This document shows positions 8,591-16,064 of a stretch of DNA of 64,000 nt, one piece after another. Position numbers and translations under genes: made by a program. The stretch is from Actinocrinis sp035653575 (lineage in GTDB: Bacteria > Actinomycetota > Actinomycetes > Streptomycetales > Catenulisporaceae), in the NCBI RefSeq assembly GCF_035653575.1, contig NZ_DASRBQ010000069.1, positions 4,233 through 68,232 of the forward strand, given 5' to 3'. Within the stretch, counting starts at the first letter, position 1; each line of letters starts with the position of its first letter. Below the pieces are notes generated by a model that had not been told where the DNA came from, did no database searches, and was given only the letters and a program-made list of their open reading frames with translations.

Positions 8591-8606
8591 TTGGTCTAGA
8601 CCTAGT
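8591..8606. promoter_or_regulatory. DasR-type operator 2 of the chitinase promoter
   Basis: TTGGTCTAGACCTAGT is the second copy. Its core is 35 bases from the first core, resembling the paired 12-bp direct repeats known before Streptomyces chitinase genes. It sits only 32 bases from the stop of the TetR gene upstream. Confidence 0.85.
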
Positions 8607-8637
8607 AAAGCAGGAGGCTGCCGGAAGACGGCCGCGG

Positions 8638-9279
8638 TTACGCCGGACGGGTGGCGGGCAGCGCGGCGAAGCGCAGTTCCAGCCCTGCGATGAGCGCGTC
8701 GAGCCCGGTCTCGAAGGCGCCCTCGTCGATCTCTCGGCGGCGCGACTGGAGCCGGTGCGCGTCGGACAGATGCGGGTAGTCCGCGCCGTAGAGCGCCGGA
8801 TCGTCGACGAACCCGGCCGCGAACGAACCGGTCGCCGCGCCGACCACGAAGTAGCGCATCAGAGCACCGATACGGGTCGCCTCGCGCGGGGGCCAGCCTG
8901 CCTGAACAAGGGCGCCGTACACCGCGTCGGCGAGTTTGAGCGCGTGCGGCCGGCGTCCCGGGCCGTGCGCGACGACCGGGACCAGGTTCGGGTGCTCGGC
9001 CAGGGTCTGCCGGTAGGAGACCGCCCAGGCCCGCAGCGCCTCCGGCCACGGCCGGGCGCCCAGCGGCGAGATGTCCACCTGCGCGGTCACCGCGTCGGCC
9101 ACGGCTTCGAGCAGGTCGTCCTTCGTCGCGAAGTGGTTGTACAGGGACGGCCCGCTCACCCCGAGCTCCAGTGCCAGCCGCCGGGTGGAGAGCGCGGCCA
9201 GGCCCTCCGCGTCGACCAGCGCGATCGCCGCGGCCACGATGCGGTCGCGGCTGAGCAGCGGCGACCGGGGCCTGGCCAT
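8638..9279 (-). CDS. TetR-family transcriptional repressor
   Basis: 213 residues. The N-terminal helix-turn-helix is clear: RDRIVAAAIALVDAEGLAALSTRRLALELGVSGPSLYNHFATKDDLLEAV (about 10-58). The rest is a helical ligand-binding domain with the TetR C-terminal pattern (ALRAWAVSYRQTLAEHPNLVPVV). ATG at 9279 gives the usual length. It is divergent from the acyl-CoA dehydrogenase operon, and a palindrome at 9320-9347 lies in the shared promoter region. A repressor of that operon responding to an acyl-CoA is therefore likely. Confidence 0.92.
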   Translation of the reverse strand: MARPRSPLLSRDRIVAAAIALVDAEGLAALSTRRLALELGVSGPSLYNHFATKDDLLEAVADAVTAQVDISPLGARPWPEALRAWAVSYRQTLAEHPNLVPVVAHGPGRRPHALKLADAVYGALVQAGWPPREATRIGALMRYFVVGAATGSFAAGFVDDPALYGADYPHLSDAHRLQSRRREIDEGAFETGLDALIAGLELRFAALPATRPA

Positions 9280-9319
9280 GGTGACGTACCTCGCTCTTCC
9301 GGGACGGGCGTGCGGTGGG

Positions 9320-9347
9320 TTACAGTCAACCAAAACTAGCACTGTAA
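9320..9347. promoter_or_regulatory. Candidate TetR operator between divergent genes
   Basis: TTACAGT at 9320-9326 and ACTGTAA at 9341-9347 form a perfect inverted repeat with a 14-base AT-rich spacer. The position, in the only gap between tetR and the operon, and the local drop in GC favour an operator overlapping both promoters. Confidence 0.7.
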
Positions 9348-9384
9348 GTTTTTTGTGGCGACGAGAAGGCAAGGCGGTGCGGCC

Positions 9385-10536
9385 ATGGATCTCTCGCTCG
9401 ACGAGGAGCACGCGGCGTTGCGGCGGCTGGCCGCGGACTTCACCGACCGGGAGATCGTCCCGCACGCCGCCGAGTGGGACCGGGCCGAGTCCGTGGACCG
9501 CGGCATCATCAAGCGGCTCGGGGCGCTCGGGCTGCTCGGTCTGACCATTCCGGAGGAGTACGGCGGCTCCGGCGGCGACCACTTCGCCTATGTGCTGGCG
9601 CTGGAGGAACTCGGCCGCGGCGACTCCGCGGTGCGCGGCATCGTCTCGGTCTCGCTCGGCCTGGTGGCCAAGTCGATCAACGCGCACGGCACCGAAGAGC
9701 AGAAGCGCGCCTGGCTGCCGCGGCTGTGCTCCGGCGACGCGCTCGCCTGTTTCGCGCTGACCGAACCGGACACGGGCTCGGACGCCGCGAACCTGACAAT
9801 GCGCGCGGTGCGCGACGGTTCGGACTGGCTGCTGACCGGCTCGAAGATGTTCATCACCAACGGGACGTGGGCCGATGTCGCCCTCGTCTTCGCGCGGTCG
9901 GGCGAGCCGGGGCATCGGGGCATCACCGCGTACCTGGTGCCGCTGGACGCTGAGGGCGTCGAGCGCCGGGAGATCCACGGCAAGCTCGGGCTGCGCGGCC
10001 AGGCCACCGCTCAACTCACCTTCGACGGCGTGCGGGTGCCGGACACCGCGCGGCTCGGCGCCGAGGGCAAGGGATTCACGGTCGCCATGTCCGCGCTGGC
10101 CAAGGGCCGCATGTCGGTCGCGGCCGGCTGCGTCGGCATCGCGGAGGCGGCGCTGCGGCACGCGGTGCGCCACGCGACCGAACGGGTCCAGTTCGGAAAG
10201 CCGATCGCGCACCGGCAACTGGTGCAGGAGCTGATCTGCGACATCGCCACCGACGTGGACGCGTCGCGGCTGCTGGTCTGGCGGGTCGCGGACCTCATCG
10301 ACCGCGGCCAGGAGTTCGCCCGCGAGTCCTCGATGGCCAAGCTGTTCGCGAGCGAGGCTGCGGTGCGGGCGGCGAACAATGCCCTTCAGGTCTTCGGCGG
10401 CTACGGCTACATCGACGAGTACCCGGTCGGCAAGCTCGTGCGCGACGCCCGCGTGATGACCCTGTACGAGGGCACCAGCGAGTTGCAGAAGCTGCTGATC
10501 GCGCGGGCGCACACCGGCGTCAACGCGATCGCGTGA
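9385..10536 (+). CDS. Acyl-CoA dehydrogenase
   Basis: 383 residues. FAD-dependent alpha,beta-dehydrogenation of an acyl-CoA, first step of the degradation cassette. It has the N-terminal helical domain (MDLSLDEEHAALRRLAADF), the signatures CFALTEPDTGSDAANLTMRA and WLLTGSKMFITNG, and the C-terminal helical domain with QVFGGYGYIDEYPV and the catalytic Glu in TLYEGTSELQKLLIAR. ATG at 9385 gives the family-standard N-terminus; a GTG ten codons earlier at 9355 is possible. The substrate chain length cannot be told. It is followed by thiolase, SDR and MaoC genes in one operon. Confidence 0.93.
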   Translation: MDLSLDEEHAALRRLAADFTDREIVPHAAEWDRAESVDRGIIKRLGALGLLGLTIPEEYGGSGGDHFAYVLALEELGRGDSAVRGIVSVSLGLVAKSINAHGTEEQKRAWLPRLCSGDALACFALTEPDTGSDAANLTMRAVRDGSDWLLTGSKMFITNGTWADVALVFARSGEPGHRGITAYLVPLDAEGVERREIHGKLGLRGQATAQLTFDGVRVPDTARLGAEGKGFTVAMSALAKGRMSVAAGCVGIAEAALRHAVRHATERVQFGKPIAHRQLVQELICDIATDVDASRLLVWRVADLIDRGQEFARESSMAKLFASEAAVRAANNALQVFGGYGYIDEYPVGKLVRDARVMTLYEGTSELQKLLIARAHTGVNAIA

Positions 10537-10550
10537 CGGCAGGACGGCGC

Positions 10551-10580
10551 GGTGAATCTGACAGCGGTGAATCTGACAGC
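10551..10580. repeat. Perfect 15-bp tandem duplication
   Basis: GGTGAATCTGACAGC occurs twice in direct succession in the 95-base gap between the dehydrogenase and thiolase genes. It could be replication slippage. If the thiolase were read from the upstream in-frame start it would encode a doubled GESDS, but the ribosome site favours the downstream ATG. Confidence 0.75.
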
Positions 10581-10631
10581 GCGGCGGCAGGGTCGGGAAG
10601 GACGTCGGACGAGGAGCGTGGAGTAAGAGCT

Positions 10632-11819
10632 ATGAGAACCGTGTACGTGGCCGCCGCGCGGCGCACGCCGATCGGCAGGCTGCGCGGCGCCCTCGCCTCG
10701 GTGCGGCCGGACGACCTGGCCGCGACCGTCATCAAGGACCTGATCTCGGGGCTGCCCGGCCTGGACCCGGCGCGCATCGACGACGTCTACTGGGGTGCGG
10801 CGAACCAGGCGGGCGAGGACAATCGGAACGTCGCGCGGATGGCCGTGCTGCTGGCCGGGCTGCCGGACTCGGTGCCCGGCGCGACGCTCAACCGGCTGTG
10901 CGCCTCGGGCCTTGAGGCGTTCACCGTCGCGGCCCGGACCATCGCCGCAGGCGAAGCAGACATCGTACTTGCTGGTGGCTCGGAGTCGATGACACGCGCC
11001 CCGTTCGTGCTTCCCCGGCCGGATGACGCGCTGCCGCACAAGATGGAGCTGGCCGACACCCGGCTCGGCTGGCGGCTCGTCAACCCGCTGATGAGCGAGC
11101 TGCACGGGCTGCTGGCGATGGGCGAGACGGCCGAGGAGGTCGCCGCCCGCCACGGCATCGGCCGCGAGCGGCAGGACGAGTTCGCACTGCGCAGCCACCA
11201 GAAGGCCGCCGCGGCCCGCGACGCCGGCCGCTTCAAGGACGAACTGGTCGAGGTCCACACACCGCAGGGCGCCGTGGTCGACGCCGACGAGGGCATCAGG
11301 TCGGACACCAGCCTGGAGAAACTCGCGGGGCTCAAGCCGGTGTTCCGCAAGGGCGGCAGCGTCACGGCCGGCAATTCCTCCCCGCTCAACGACGGGGCGG
11401 CGGGCCTGGTCCTGGTCTCCGAACAGGGCCTCGCCGAGCTGGGCGTCGAGCCGCTGGCCCGATACGTCGCGGGCGCCTCGGCCGGCGTGCACCCGGACGT
11501 CATGGGCGTCGGCCCGATCCCGGCGACGCAGAAGGTGCTCGGGCGCAGCGGCTGGAGTATCGCAGACCTCGATACCGCCGAGCTGAACGAGGCCTTCGCC
11601 GCGCAGTCGCTCGCGGTCATCGACGGGATCGGCATCGAGCCCGAGATCGTCAACCCGGACGGCGGCGCGATCGCGCTCGGGCACCCGCTCGGCTGCTCCG
11701 GCGCGCGCATCGTGACCACGCTGGTGCACCGGATGCGGCGCGAAGGGCACCGCCGCGGCCTGGCCACGATGTGCGTCGGGGTCGGGCAGGGCACGGCGGT
11801 ACTGCTGGAAGCGCCGTGA
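10632..11819 (+). CDS. Acetyl-CoA acyltransferase (thiolase)
   Basis: 395 residues. Cleaves 3-oxoacyl-CoA with CoA to acetyl-CoA and a shortened acyl-CoA. The nucleophile is C90 in LNRLCASGLEAF. GGSESMTRAPF, NEAFAAQ, the active-site His in GGAIALGHPLGCSGAR and the second Cys in TMCVGVGQG are all present, so it should be active. Overall sequence style is close to beta-ketoadipyl-CoA/PcaF-PaaJ-type degradative thiolases, but the substrate is not assignable. ATG at 10632 is chosen for GGAG eight bases upstream. Confidence 0.92.
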   Translation: MRTVYVAAARRTPIGRLRGALASVRPDDLAATVIKDLISGLPGLDPARIDDVYWGAANQAGEDNRNVARMAVLLAGLPDSVPGATLNRLCASGLEAFTVAARTIAAGEADIVLAGGSESMTRAPFVLPRPDDALPHKMELADTRLGWRLVNPLMSELHGLLAMGETAEEVAARHGIGRERQDEFALRSHQKAAAARDAGRFKDELVEVHTPQGAVVDADEGIRSDTSLEKLAGLKPVFRKGGSVTAGNSSPLNDGAAGLVLVSEQGLAELGVEPLARYVAGASAGVHPDVMGVGPIPATQKVLGRSGWSIADLDTAELNEAFAAQSLAVIDGIGIEPEIVNPDGGAIALGHPLGCSGARIVTTLVHRMRREGHRRGLATMCVGVGQGTAVLLEAP

Positions 11820-11871
11820 TCGACGAACGTCTTTCGGTCGGAACACAGAAGAGCGGATTAGGAGTAGCAGG

Positions 11872-12633
11872 ATGAGTCGCTTCGAGGGCAAGGTCGCGAT
11901 CGTGACCGGCGCGGCGCAAGGCATCGGCGCGGCGATCGCGCGACGGCTGGCGAATGAGGGCGCGAAGGTCGGCGTCGTGGACCTGACCGCCGATCGGGCG
12001 CAGGGCACCGTCGATCAGATCGTCAAGGACGGCGGCGAGGCCTTCGCGGTCGGCGCCGACGTGTCGAAGACCGCTGACGTGCAGGCCGCGGTCGCCGCCG
12101 TGGTCGAGGAGTTCGGGCGCATCGACATCCTGGTCAACAACGCCGGGATCACCCGCGACAACCTGCTGTTCAAGATGACCGACGAGGACTGGGACTCGGT
12201 CATCGCGGTCAACCTGCGCAGCGCCTTCCTCATGTCGCGCGAGTGCCAGAAGCACTTCGTGGCGCAGAAGTACGGCAAGATCGTCTCGCTCTCCTCCCGC
12301 TCCGCGCTGGGCAACCGCGGCCAGGCCAACTACTCGGCCTCCAAGGCCGGAATCATGGGCCTGACTTCCACGCTGGCGATCGAGCTCGGCCCGTTCGGCA
12401 TCAACGTCAACGCGGTCGCCCCCGGGTACATCGCCACCGACATGACCGACGCCACCGCGCGCCGGGTCGGCTTCGAGCCGGAGAAGTTCCGCGAGGCCGC
12501 CGCGCAGATGACGCCGGTGCGCCGGGTCGGCACCCCGGAGGACATCGCCGCCACGGTCGCGTTCCTGGCCGCCGACGAGTCCTCGTTCATCTCCGGCCAG
12601 ACCATCCACGTCAACGGCGGGGCCGACCGGTGA
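11872..12633 (+). CDS. FabG-like short-chain dehydrogenase/reductase
   Basis: 253 residues. A classical SDR with the cofactor motif TGAAQGIG (12-19), NNAG (89-92), catalytic Ser near 142, Y154 and K158 in NYSASKAG, and the C-terminal SGQTIHVNGG. It resembles 3-oxoacyl-ACP/CoA reductases. In this operon it most likely acts as a 3-hydroxyacyl-CoA dehydrogenase between the hydratase and thiolase. A ribosome site (AGGAG) lies eight bases before ATG. The last codons overlap the next start as GTGA. Confidence 0.92.
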   Translation: MSRFEGKVAIVTGAAQGIGAAIARRLANEGAKVGVVDLTADRAQGTVDQIVKDGGEAFAVGADVSKTADVQAAVAAVVEEFGRIDILVNNAGITRDNLLFKMTDEDWDSVIAVNLRSAFLMSRECQKHFVAQKYGKIVSLSSRSALGNRGQANYSASKAGIMGLTSTLAIELGPFGINVNAVAPGYIATDMTDATARRVGFEPEKFREAAAQMTPVRRVGTPEDIAATVAFLAADESSFISGQTIHVNGGADR

Positions 12634-13082
12634 AGGTGTTCGCGAGCCCGGCCGAGCTGGCGCAGGCGGTCGGCCAGGAGATCGGCGCCAGCGACTGGCT
12701 GGTCATCGAGCAGGACCGGATCGACCAGTTCGCCGAGGCCACCGGCGACCACCAGTGGATCCACGTCGACGAGGCGCGCGCGAAGGAGGGGCCGTTCGGC
12801 TCGACGATCGCGCACGGCTTCCTGACGTTGTCGCTGCTGCCCGCTCTACTCGCCGAGGTCTACCGGGTCGAGGGCGTGCGGATGGGCATCAACTACGGCT
12901 TGAACCGGGTGCGCTTCATCAACCCGGTCCGGGTCGGCTCCTCGGTGCGCGCGGTGATGACCGTCGCCGAGGTGGATCAGCAGGCTGACTATGTGCAGGT
13001 GACGGCCAAGGCGGTCGTGGAGATTCAGGGCGTAGAGAAGCCGGCGGCGGTCGCGGAGACCGTTTCCCGGTTCTATCTCTAG
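12630..13082 (+). CDS. MaoC-like (R)-specific enoyl-CoA hydratase
   Basis: 150 residues, hot-dog fold. The hydratase 2 motif FAEATGDHQWIHVDEARA carries catalytic D40 and H45, and GPFGSTIAHGFLTLSLLP completes the active site. It hydrates enoyl-CoA to (R)-3-hydroxyacyl-CoA, which fits an upstream SDR acting on the R isomer. GTG at 12630 overlaps the SDR stop by four bases. It is the last gene of the operon, followed by two hairpins. Confidence 0.92.
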   Translation: MKVFASPAELAQAVGQEIGASDWLVIEQDRIDQFAEATGDHQWIHVDEARAKEGPFGSTIAHGFLTLSLLPALLAEVYRVEGVRMGINYGLNRVRFINPVRVGSSVRAVMTVAEVDQQADYVQVTAKAVVEIQGVEKPAAVAETVSRFYL

Positions 13083-13117
13083 CGCTTCGGGTCTGCCGGA
13101 GTTTCGAAGCGGTGGCG

Positions 13118-13153
13118 GGCGGTCAACCGGCGCGACGGCGCGGCTTGACCGCC
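13118..13153. terminator. Hairpin terminator between converging genes
   Basis: GGCGGTCAA at 13118-13126 pairs with TTGACCGCC at 13145-13153, which touches the stop codon of the GH3 gene. A weaker hairpin (CGCTTCG/CGAAGCG, 13083-13111) precedes it. Confidence 0.65.
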
Positions 13154-15606
13154 TAGCCGCAGAACACTGTCACGCTGGCCGGCAGGTCGGCGCAGGAACG
13201 CCCGACCGCGAACTCGAACTCGCCCGGCTCGCCGACGAAGCCGCCGTCCAGCTCCGACCAGTGCGCCAGGCGGATTGCCGGCACTTCGAAGACGAGCGCC
13301 CGGGATTCGCCCGGCTCCAGCCGGATCCGCTCGAAGCCCTGCAGCTTACGCAGCGGCGTGGGCACGGAGGCGTCGATCGCGTGCGAGTACAGCTGGACCA
13401 CTTCGTCACCAGCTATGTCGCCCGCGTTCGTCACCGTCACCTCGATGGTCACCGTAGGCGCGCCCTCATGTGACAGCGCGACCGTTCCGATCGGGTCGCC
13501 ATACTCGAAGGTCGTGTAGGACAGGCCGTGCCCGAACGGGAACAGGTGCTTGCGCTGCGAGTACTGATACGTCCACTGCGAGCCGATGACGTCGTAATCC
13601 CCGGGCTCGGGAAGCTCCGCCTCGGCCGAGTACCAGGTCTGCGGCACCCGTCCGGCCGGGCTGTAAGCACCGGTCAGCACCTCGGCCACCGCGTTGCCCA
13701 ATTCCTGGCCGCCATGTGAGGTCCACAGGATCGCGGGCACATGCTCGGCGGCCCAGTCGATCGCGTACGGGTAACTGGAGACGACGATCACCGCAGTGTT
13801 CGGATTCGCCTCAGTCACCGCGCGCAGCAGGCTCTCCTGAGCGGCCGGCAACGCCAGGCCGTCGCGGTCGACCGTTTCACGGCCGTTGATGTGCGGGTCG
13901 TTGCCCACAACCACGATCGCGCTCTCGGCCGACGACGCGGCGGCCACCGCTTCGTGCGTGCCCGAGGTCAGCAGTTCGACGGTGAAGCGAGTCGCGTCCT
14001 GCGGCGATTCGGCATCCGCGACAAGGCTTCCGGTCTCGTCTACGCGCACGTACTTGCGGCTGTGCTCGGCGTTGGAACGCAGCAGAACCTGACCGGCCGC
14101 CGAGGCTTCGCCCACCGGGTGCAGCTCCCACAGTTCCTTGACGAACCAGCCGTCCGGAGTCTGCGCCGCCGCCTCGACCTGGCGGTCGTGCTCGCCAGTC
14201 AGCGTCAGATACCTGCCATTCTCGGTGGACTGGAATGTGTGCACAGGCACCGGGCACTGCACGCTCGTGCCCCAGTCGTTGTGAACGAAGGGGCCGAACT
14301 CCCGCTCCCCGGCGCGCAGCTTGACCACGTCGGCCCCGTCGACGGCCGCCACCGAGTCCGCGCCGAGCCGAGTGCGCAGCCCGTCCGCGATGCTGACCGC
14401 GTAAGGGAGCGTGCCGCTGTACCAGTCGGTCAGTACGCGCGTGCCCAAGTGCCCGATCACCGCGACCGATCCGGGGCGCGGGTCCAGCGGCAGCGCGCGG
14501 TTGTCGTTCTTCAGTAACACGATCGACGCTTTCGCCGCCTCCAGCGCCAGCGCCGCGTGCGGCTCGCAGACCACCACGTCGGCCCGGATGTCCGCGTACG
14601 GGTCGAGTTCGGGGTCGAATTCGCCGGTGCGCGCCCGCATCGCCAGCAACCGGCCGACCGCCGCGTCGATGTCCGCCTCGCTGATCAGCCCCTGCTGCAG
14701 CGCCGCGGTGAACCGTTCGATCGTCGGCTGCGCGTTCGCGTCATTGTCGGTGTAGCTGTCCAGCCCGGCCTTAAGCGCCGCGGCGTGCGACTCGACATGC
14801 GAGGGGAAGTACTTCTCGATCTCCACGAGGTTCGACGGAGCCTGCGCGTCGGAGCAGATCACCAGCTCCGGGTTCCAGGCCCGCAGCGCTTCGGCGAGCA
14901 GCGGGTGCACATGGTTCGGGATGCCGTTGGTCAGGTTGTAGCCCGGCATCACCCCGGCCACCACGCCGGCCTCGATCGGGCCGCGGAAGGCCGGCAGCTC
15001 GTATTCGTGCAGCACACGCGGCGGTACTCGCACGTCGATGGCGGCCCGATCGGTCTCCACGTTGTACGCGAGGAAGTGCTTGAGCACCGGCGCTGTGCGC
15101 CAGATCGTCGGGTGGTCGCCGCGCAGCCCCCGGCAGTAAGCCGTCGCCATTTCCGCGGTCGCGAAGGGGTCCTCGCTGTAACCCTCCTCGTTGCGGCCCC
15201 AGCGCGGATCACGCAGCAGGTTGACCACCGGCGACCAGACGTTGAGCGAAACCATCGTGTGCTTTTCGTACACGTCGCTGCCCTGCACGGCGCGCGCGTC
15301 CTGCCGGAAGGCGCGCACCTCGGTCGACACCGCCTGGCCGATCCGCCGCAGCAGTTCCCGGTCCCAGGTCGCGCCGAGCCCGACCGCCTGCGGGAACACG
15401 GTGGCCCGCCCGATCCAGGCGACCCCGTGCAGCGCCTCGCAGCCGGTGTGGAACCGGCCGAGGCCGAGCCGTTCGACCGCGGGCTGGTGCTGATGCAGGA
15501 AGGCGATCTTCTCCTCGAGGGTCAGCTGGGCCAGGAGCCCGGCAACCTTCGCGGCCGGATCGGCGACAGTCGCAGCAGGCGCGGAAGCAGCAGGCACAGC
15601 GCTCAC
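13153..15606 (-). CDS. Intracellular GH3 glycosidase with inserted fascin-like domain
   Basis: 817 residues. Likely a beta-glucosidase or beta-xylosidase for xyloglucan oligosaccharides. The GH3 barrel is at about 25-340, with nucleophile D253 in LVICSDAQAP and substrate-binding KHFLAYN. The alpha/beta sandwich starts at about 345, and a C-terminal FnIII-like domain at about 715-815. Within the sandwich domain, about 435-550, is an insert (FQSTENGRYLTLTGE, VLLRSNAEHSRKYVRV, GSLVADAESPQDATRF) that looks like a fascin/beta-trefoil fold rather than the PA14 insert seen in many GH3 enzymes. There is no signal peptide. GTG at 15606 is chosen for GGGGAAGG about ten bases upstream. A start further upstream would run through the operator at 15635-15648. 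Confidence 0.9.
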   Translation of the reverse strand: MSAVPAASAPAATVADPAAKVAGLLAQLTLEEKIAFLHQHQPAVERLGLGRFHTGCEALHGVAWIGRATVFPQAVGLGATWDRELLRRIGQAVSTEVRAFRQDARAVQGSDVYEKHTMVSLNVWSPVVNLLRDPRWGRNEEGYSEDPFATAEMATAYCRGLRGDHPTIWRTAPVLKHFLAYNVETDRAAIDVRVPPRVLHEYELPAFRGPIEAGVVAGVMPGYNLTNGIPNHVHPLLAEALRAWNPELVICSDAQAPSNLVEIEKYFPSHVESHAAALKAGLDSYTDNDANAQPTIERFTAALQQGLISEADIDAAVGRLLAMRARTGEFDPELDPYADIRADVVVCEPHAALALEAAKASIVLLKNDNRALPLDPRPGSVAVIGHLGTRVLTDWYSGTLPYAVSIADGLRTRLGADSVAAVDGADVVKLRAGEREFGPFVHNDWGTSVQCPVPVHTFQSTENGRYLTLTGEHDRQVEAAAQTPDGWFVKELWELHPVGEASAAGQVLLRSNAEHSRKYVRVDETGSLVADAESPQDATRFTVELLTSGTHEAVAAASSAESAIVVVGNDPHINGRETVDRDGLALPAAQESLLRAVTEANPNTAVIVVSSYPYAIDWAAEHVPAILWTSHGGQELGNAVAEVLTGAYSPAGRVPQTWYSAEAELPEPGDYDVIGSQWTYQYSQRKHLFPFGHGLSYTTFEYGDPIGTVALSHEGAPTVTIEVTVTNAGDIAGDEVVQLYSHAIDASVPTPLRKLQGFERIRLEPGESRALVFEVPAIRLAHWSELDGGFVGEPGEFEFAVGRSCADLPASVTVFCG

Positions 15607-15634
15607 GGAAAAGACCTTCCCCACGGTTCCACGA

Positions 15635-15648
15635 TCGAAGCGCTTCGA
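15635..15648. promoter_or_regulatory. LacI-type operator O1 before GH3
   Basis: TCGAAGCGCTTCGA is a perfect 14-bp palindrome 29 bases upstream of the GH3 start, a good site to block transcription. The same sequence lies before the lacI gene at 41319, and near copies at 15873 and 41410. Confidence 0.85.
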
Positions 15649-15872
15649 AAGTCCCATCCCAGCAGTCCCGGTGTCAACCCCGGCACGGCCTACCGCGCCG
15701 GGTCTCTGCGCTGGTCCAGACAACTTCGCGCAGATCACAAGCGGTATCGATCGGGCTGGTCCAGGGCTGCGGGCGGGCCGCCCGCGGCCTCGAACGACAT
15801 CACTCCCGATATCGAAACGTGACCGAACACCCTTGCGTGGGCGGTGGGGCTGACCTAACCTCAACGCAATAT

Positions 15873-15885
15873 TGAAGCGCTTCGA
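15873..15885. promoter_or_regulatory. LacI-type operator O2 before sugar-transport operon
   Basis: TGAAGCGCTTCGA differs from O1 by one base in the outer arm. It lies 180 bases before the binding-protein start, next to an AT-rich CAATAT that may be a -10 box. The gap 15607-16064 therefore carries one operator for each divergent unit. Confidence 0.82.
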
Positions 15886-16064
15886 CAGTCTCGCCACAGG
15901 GCGGTGCTCTCCCTCGGTGCGGTGACGATCCGGAGCCGCCGACTGGCAGACGCAGTCCCGCACCACGACAACTTGACACCCACCCGCCGAGACCCGGCGC
16001 GGATCCGCTCTTAAGATCGGATTCCCAGGACGAGGCGGAGCCACTTCCGTCAATGGAGAGTTCA

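Noticed and set aside
10533..10631. N-terminal extension of the thiolase beginning with a doubled GESDS
   Set aside because: The extension is low-complexity, and a good ribosome site stands before the ATG at 10632, where family similarity begins.
12015..12329. Long open frames opposite to the SDR gene and elsewhere
   Set aside because: High-GC genes leave antisense frames open; these lack starts with ribosome sites and known domains.
13083..13111. CGCTTCG...CGAAGCG, which resembles split halves of the LacI palindrome
   Set aside because: The halves are 15 bases apart and lie between two gene ends, so a hairpin is more likely than an operator.
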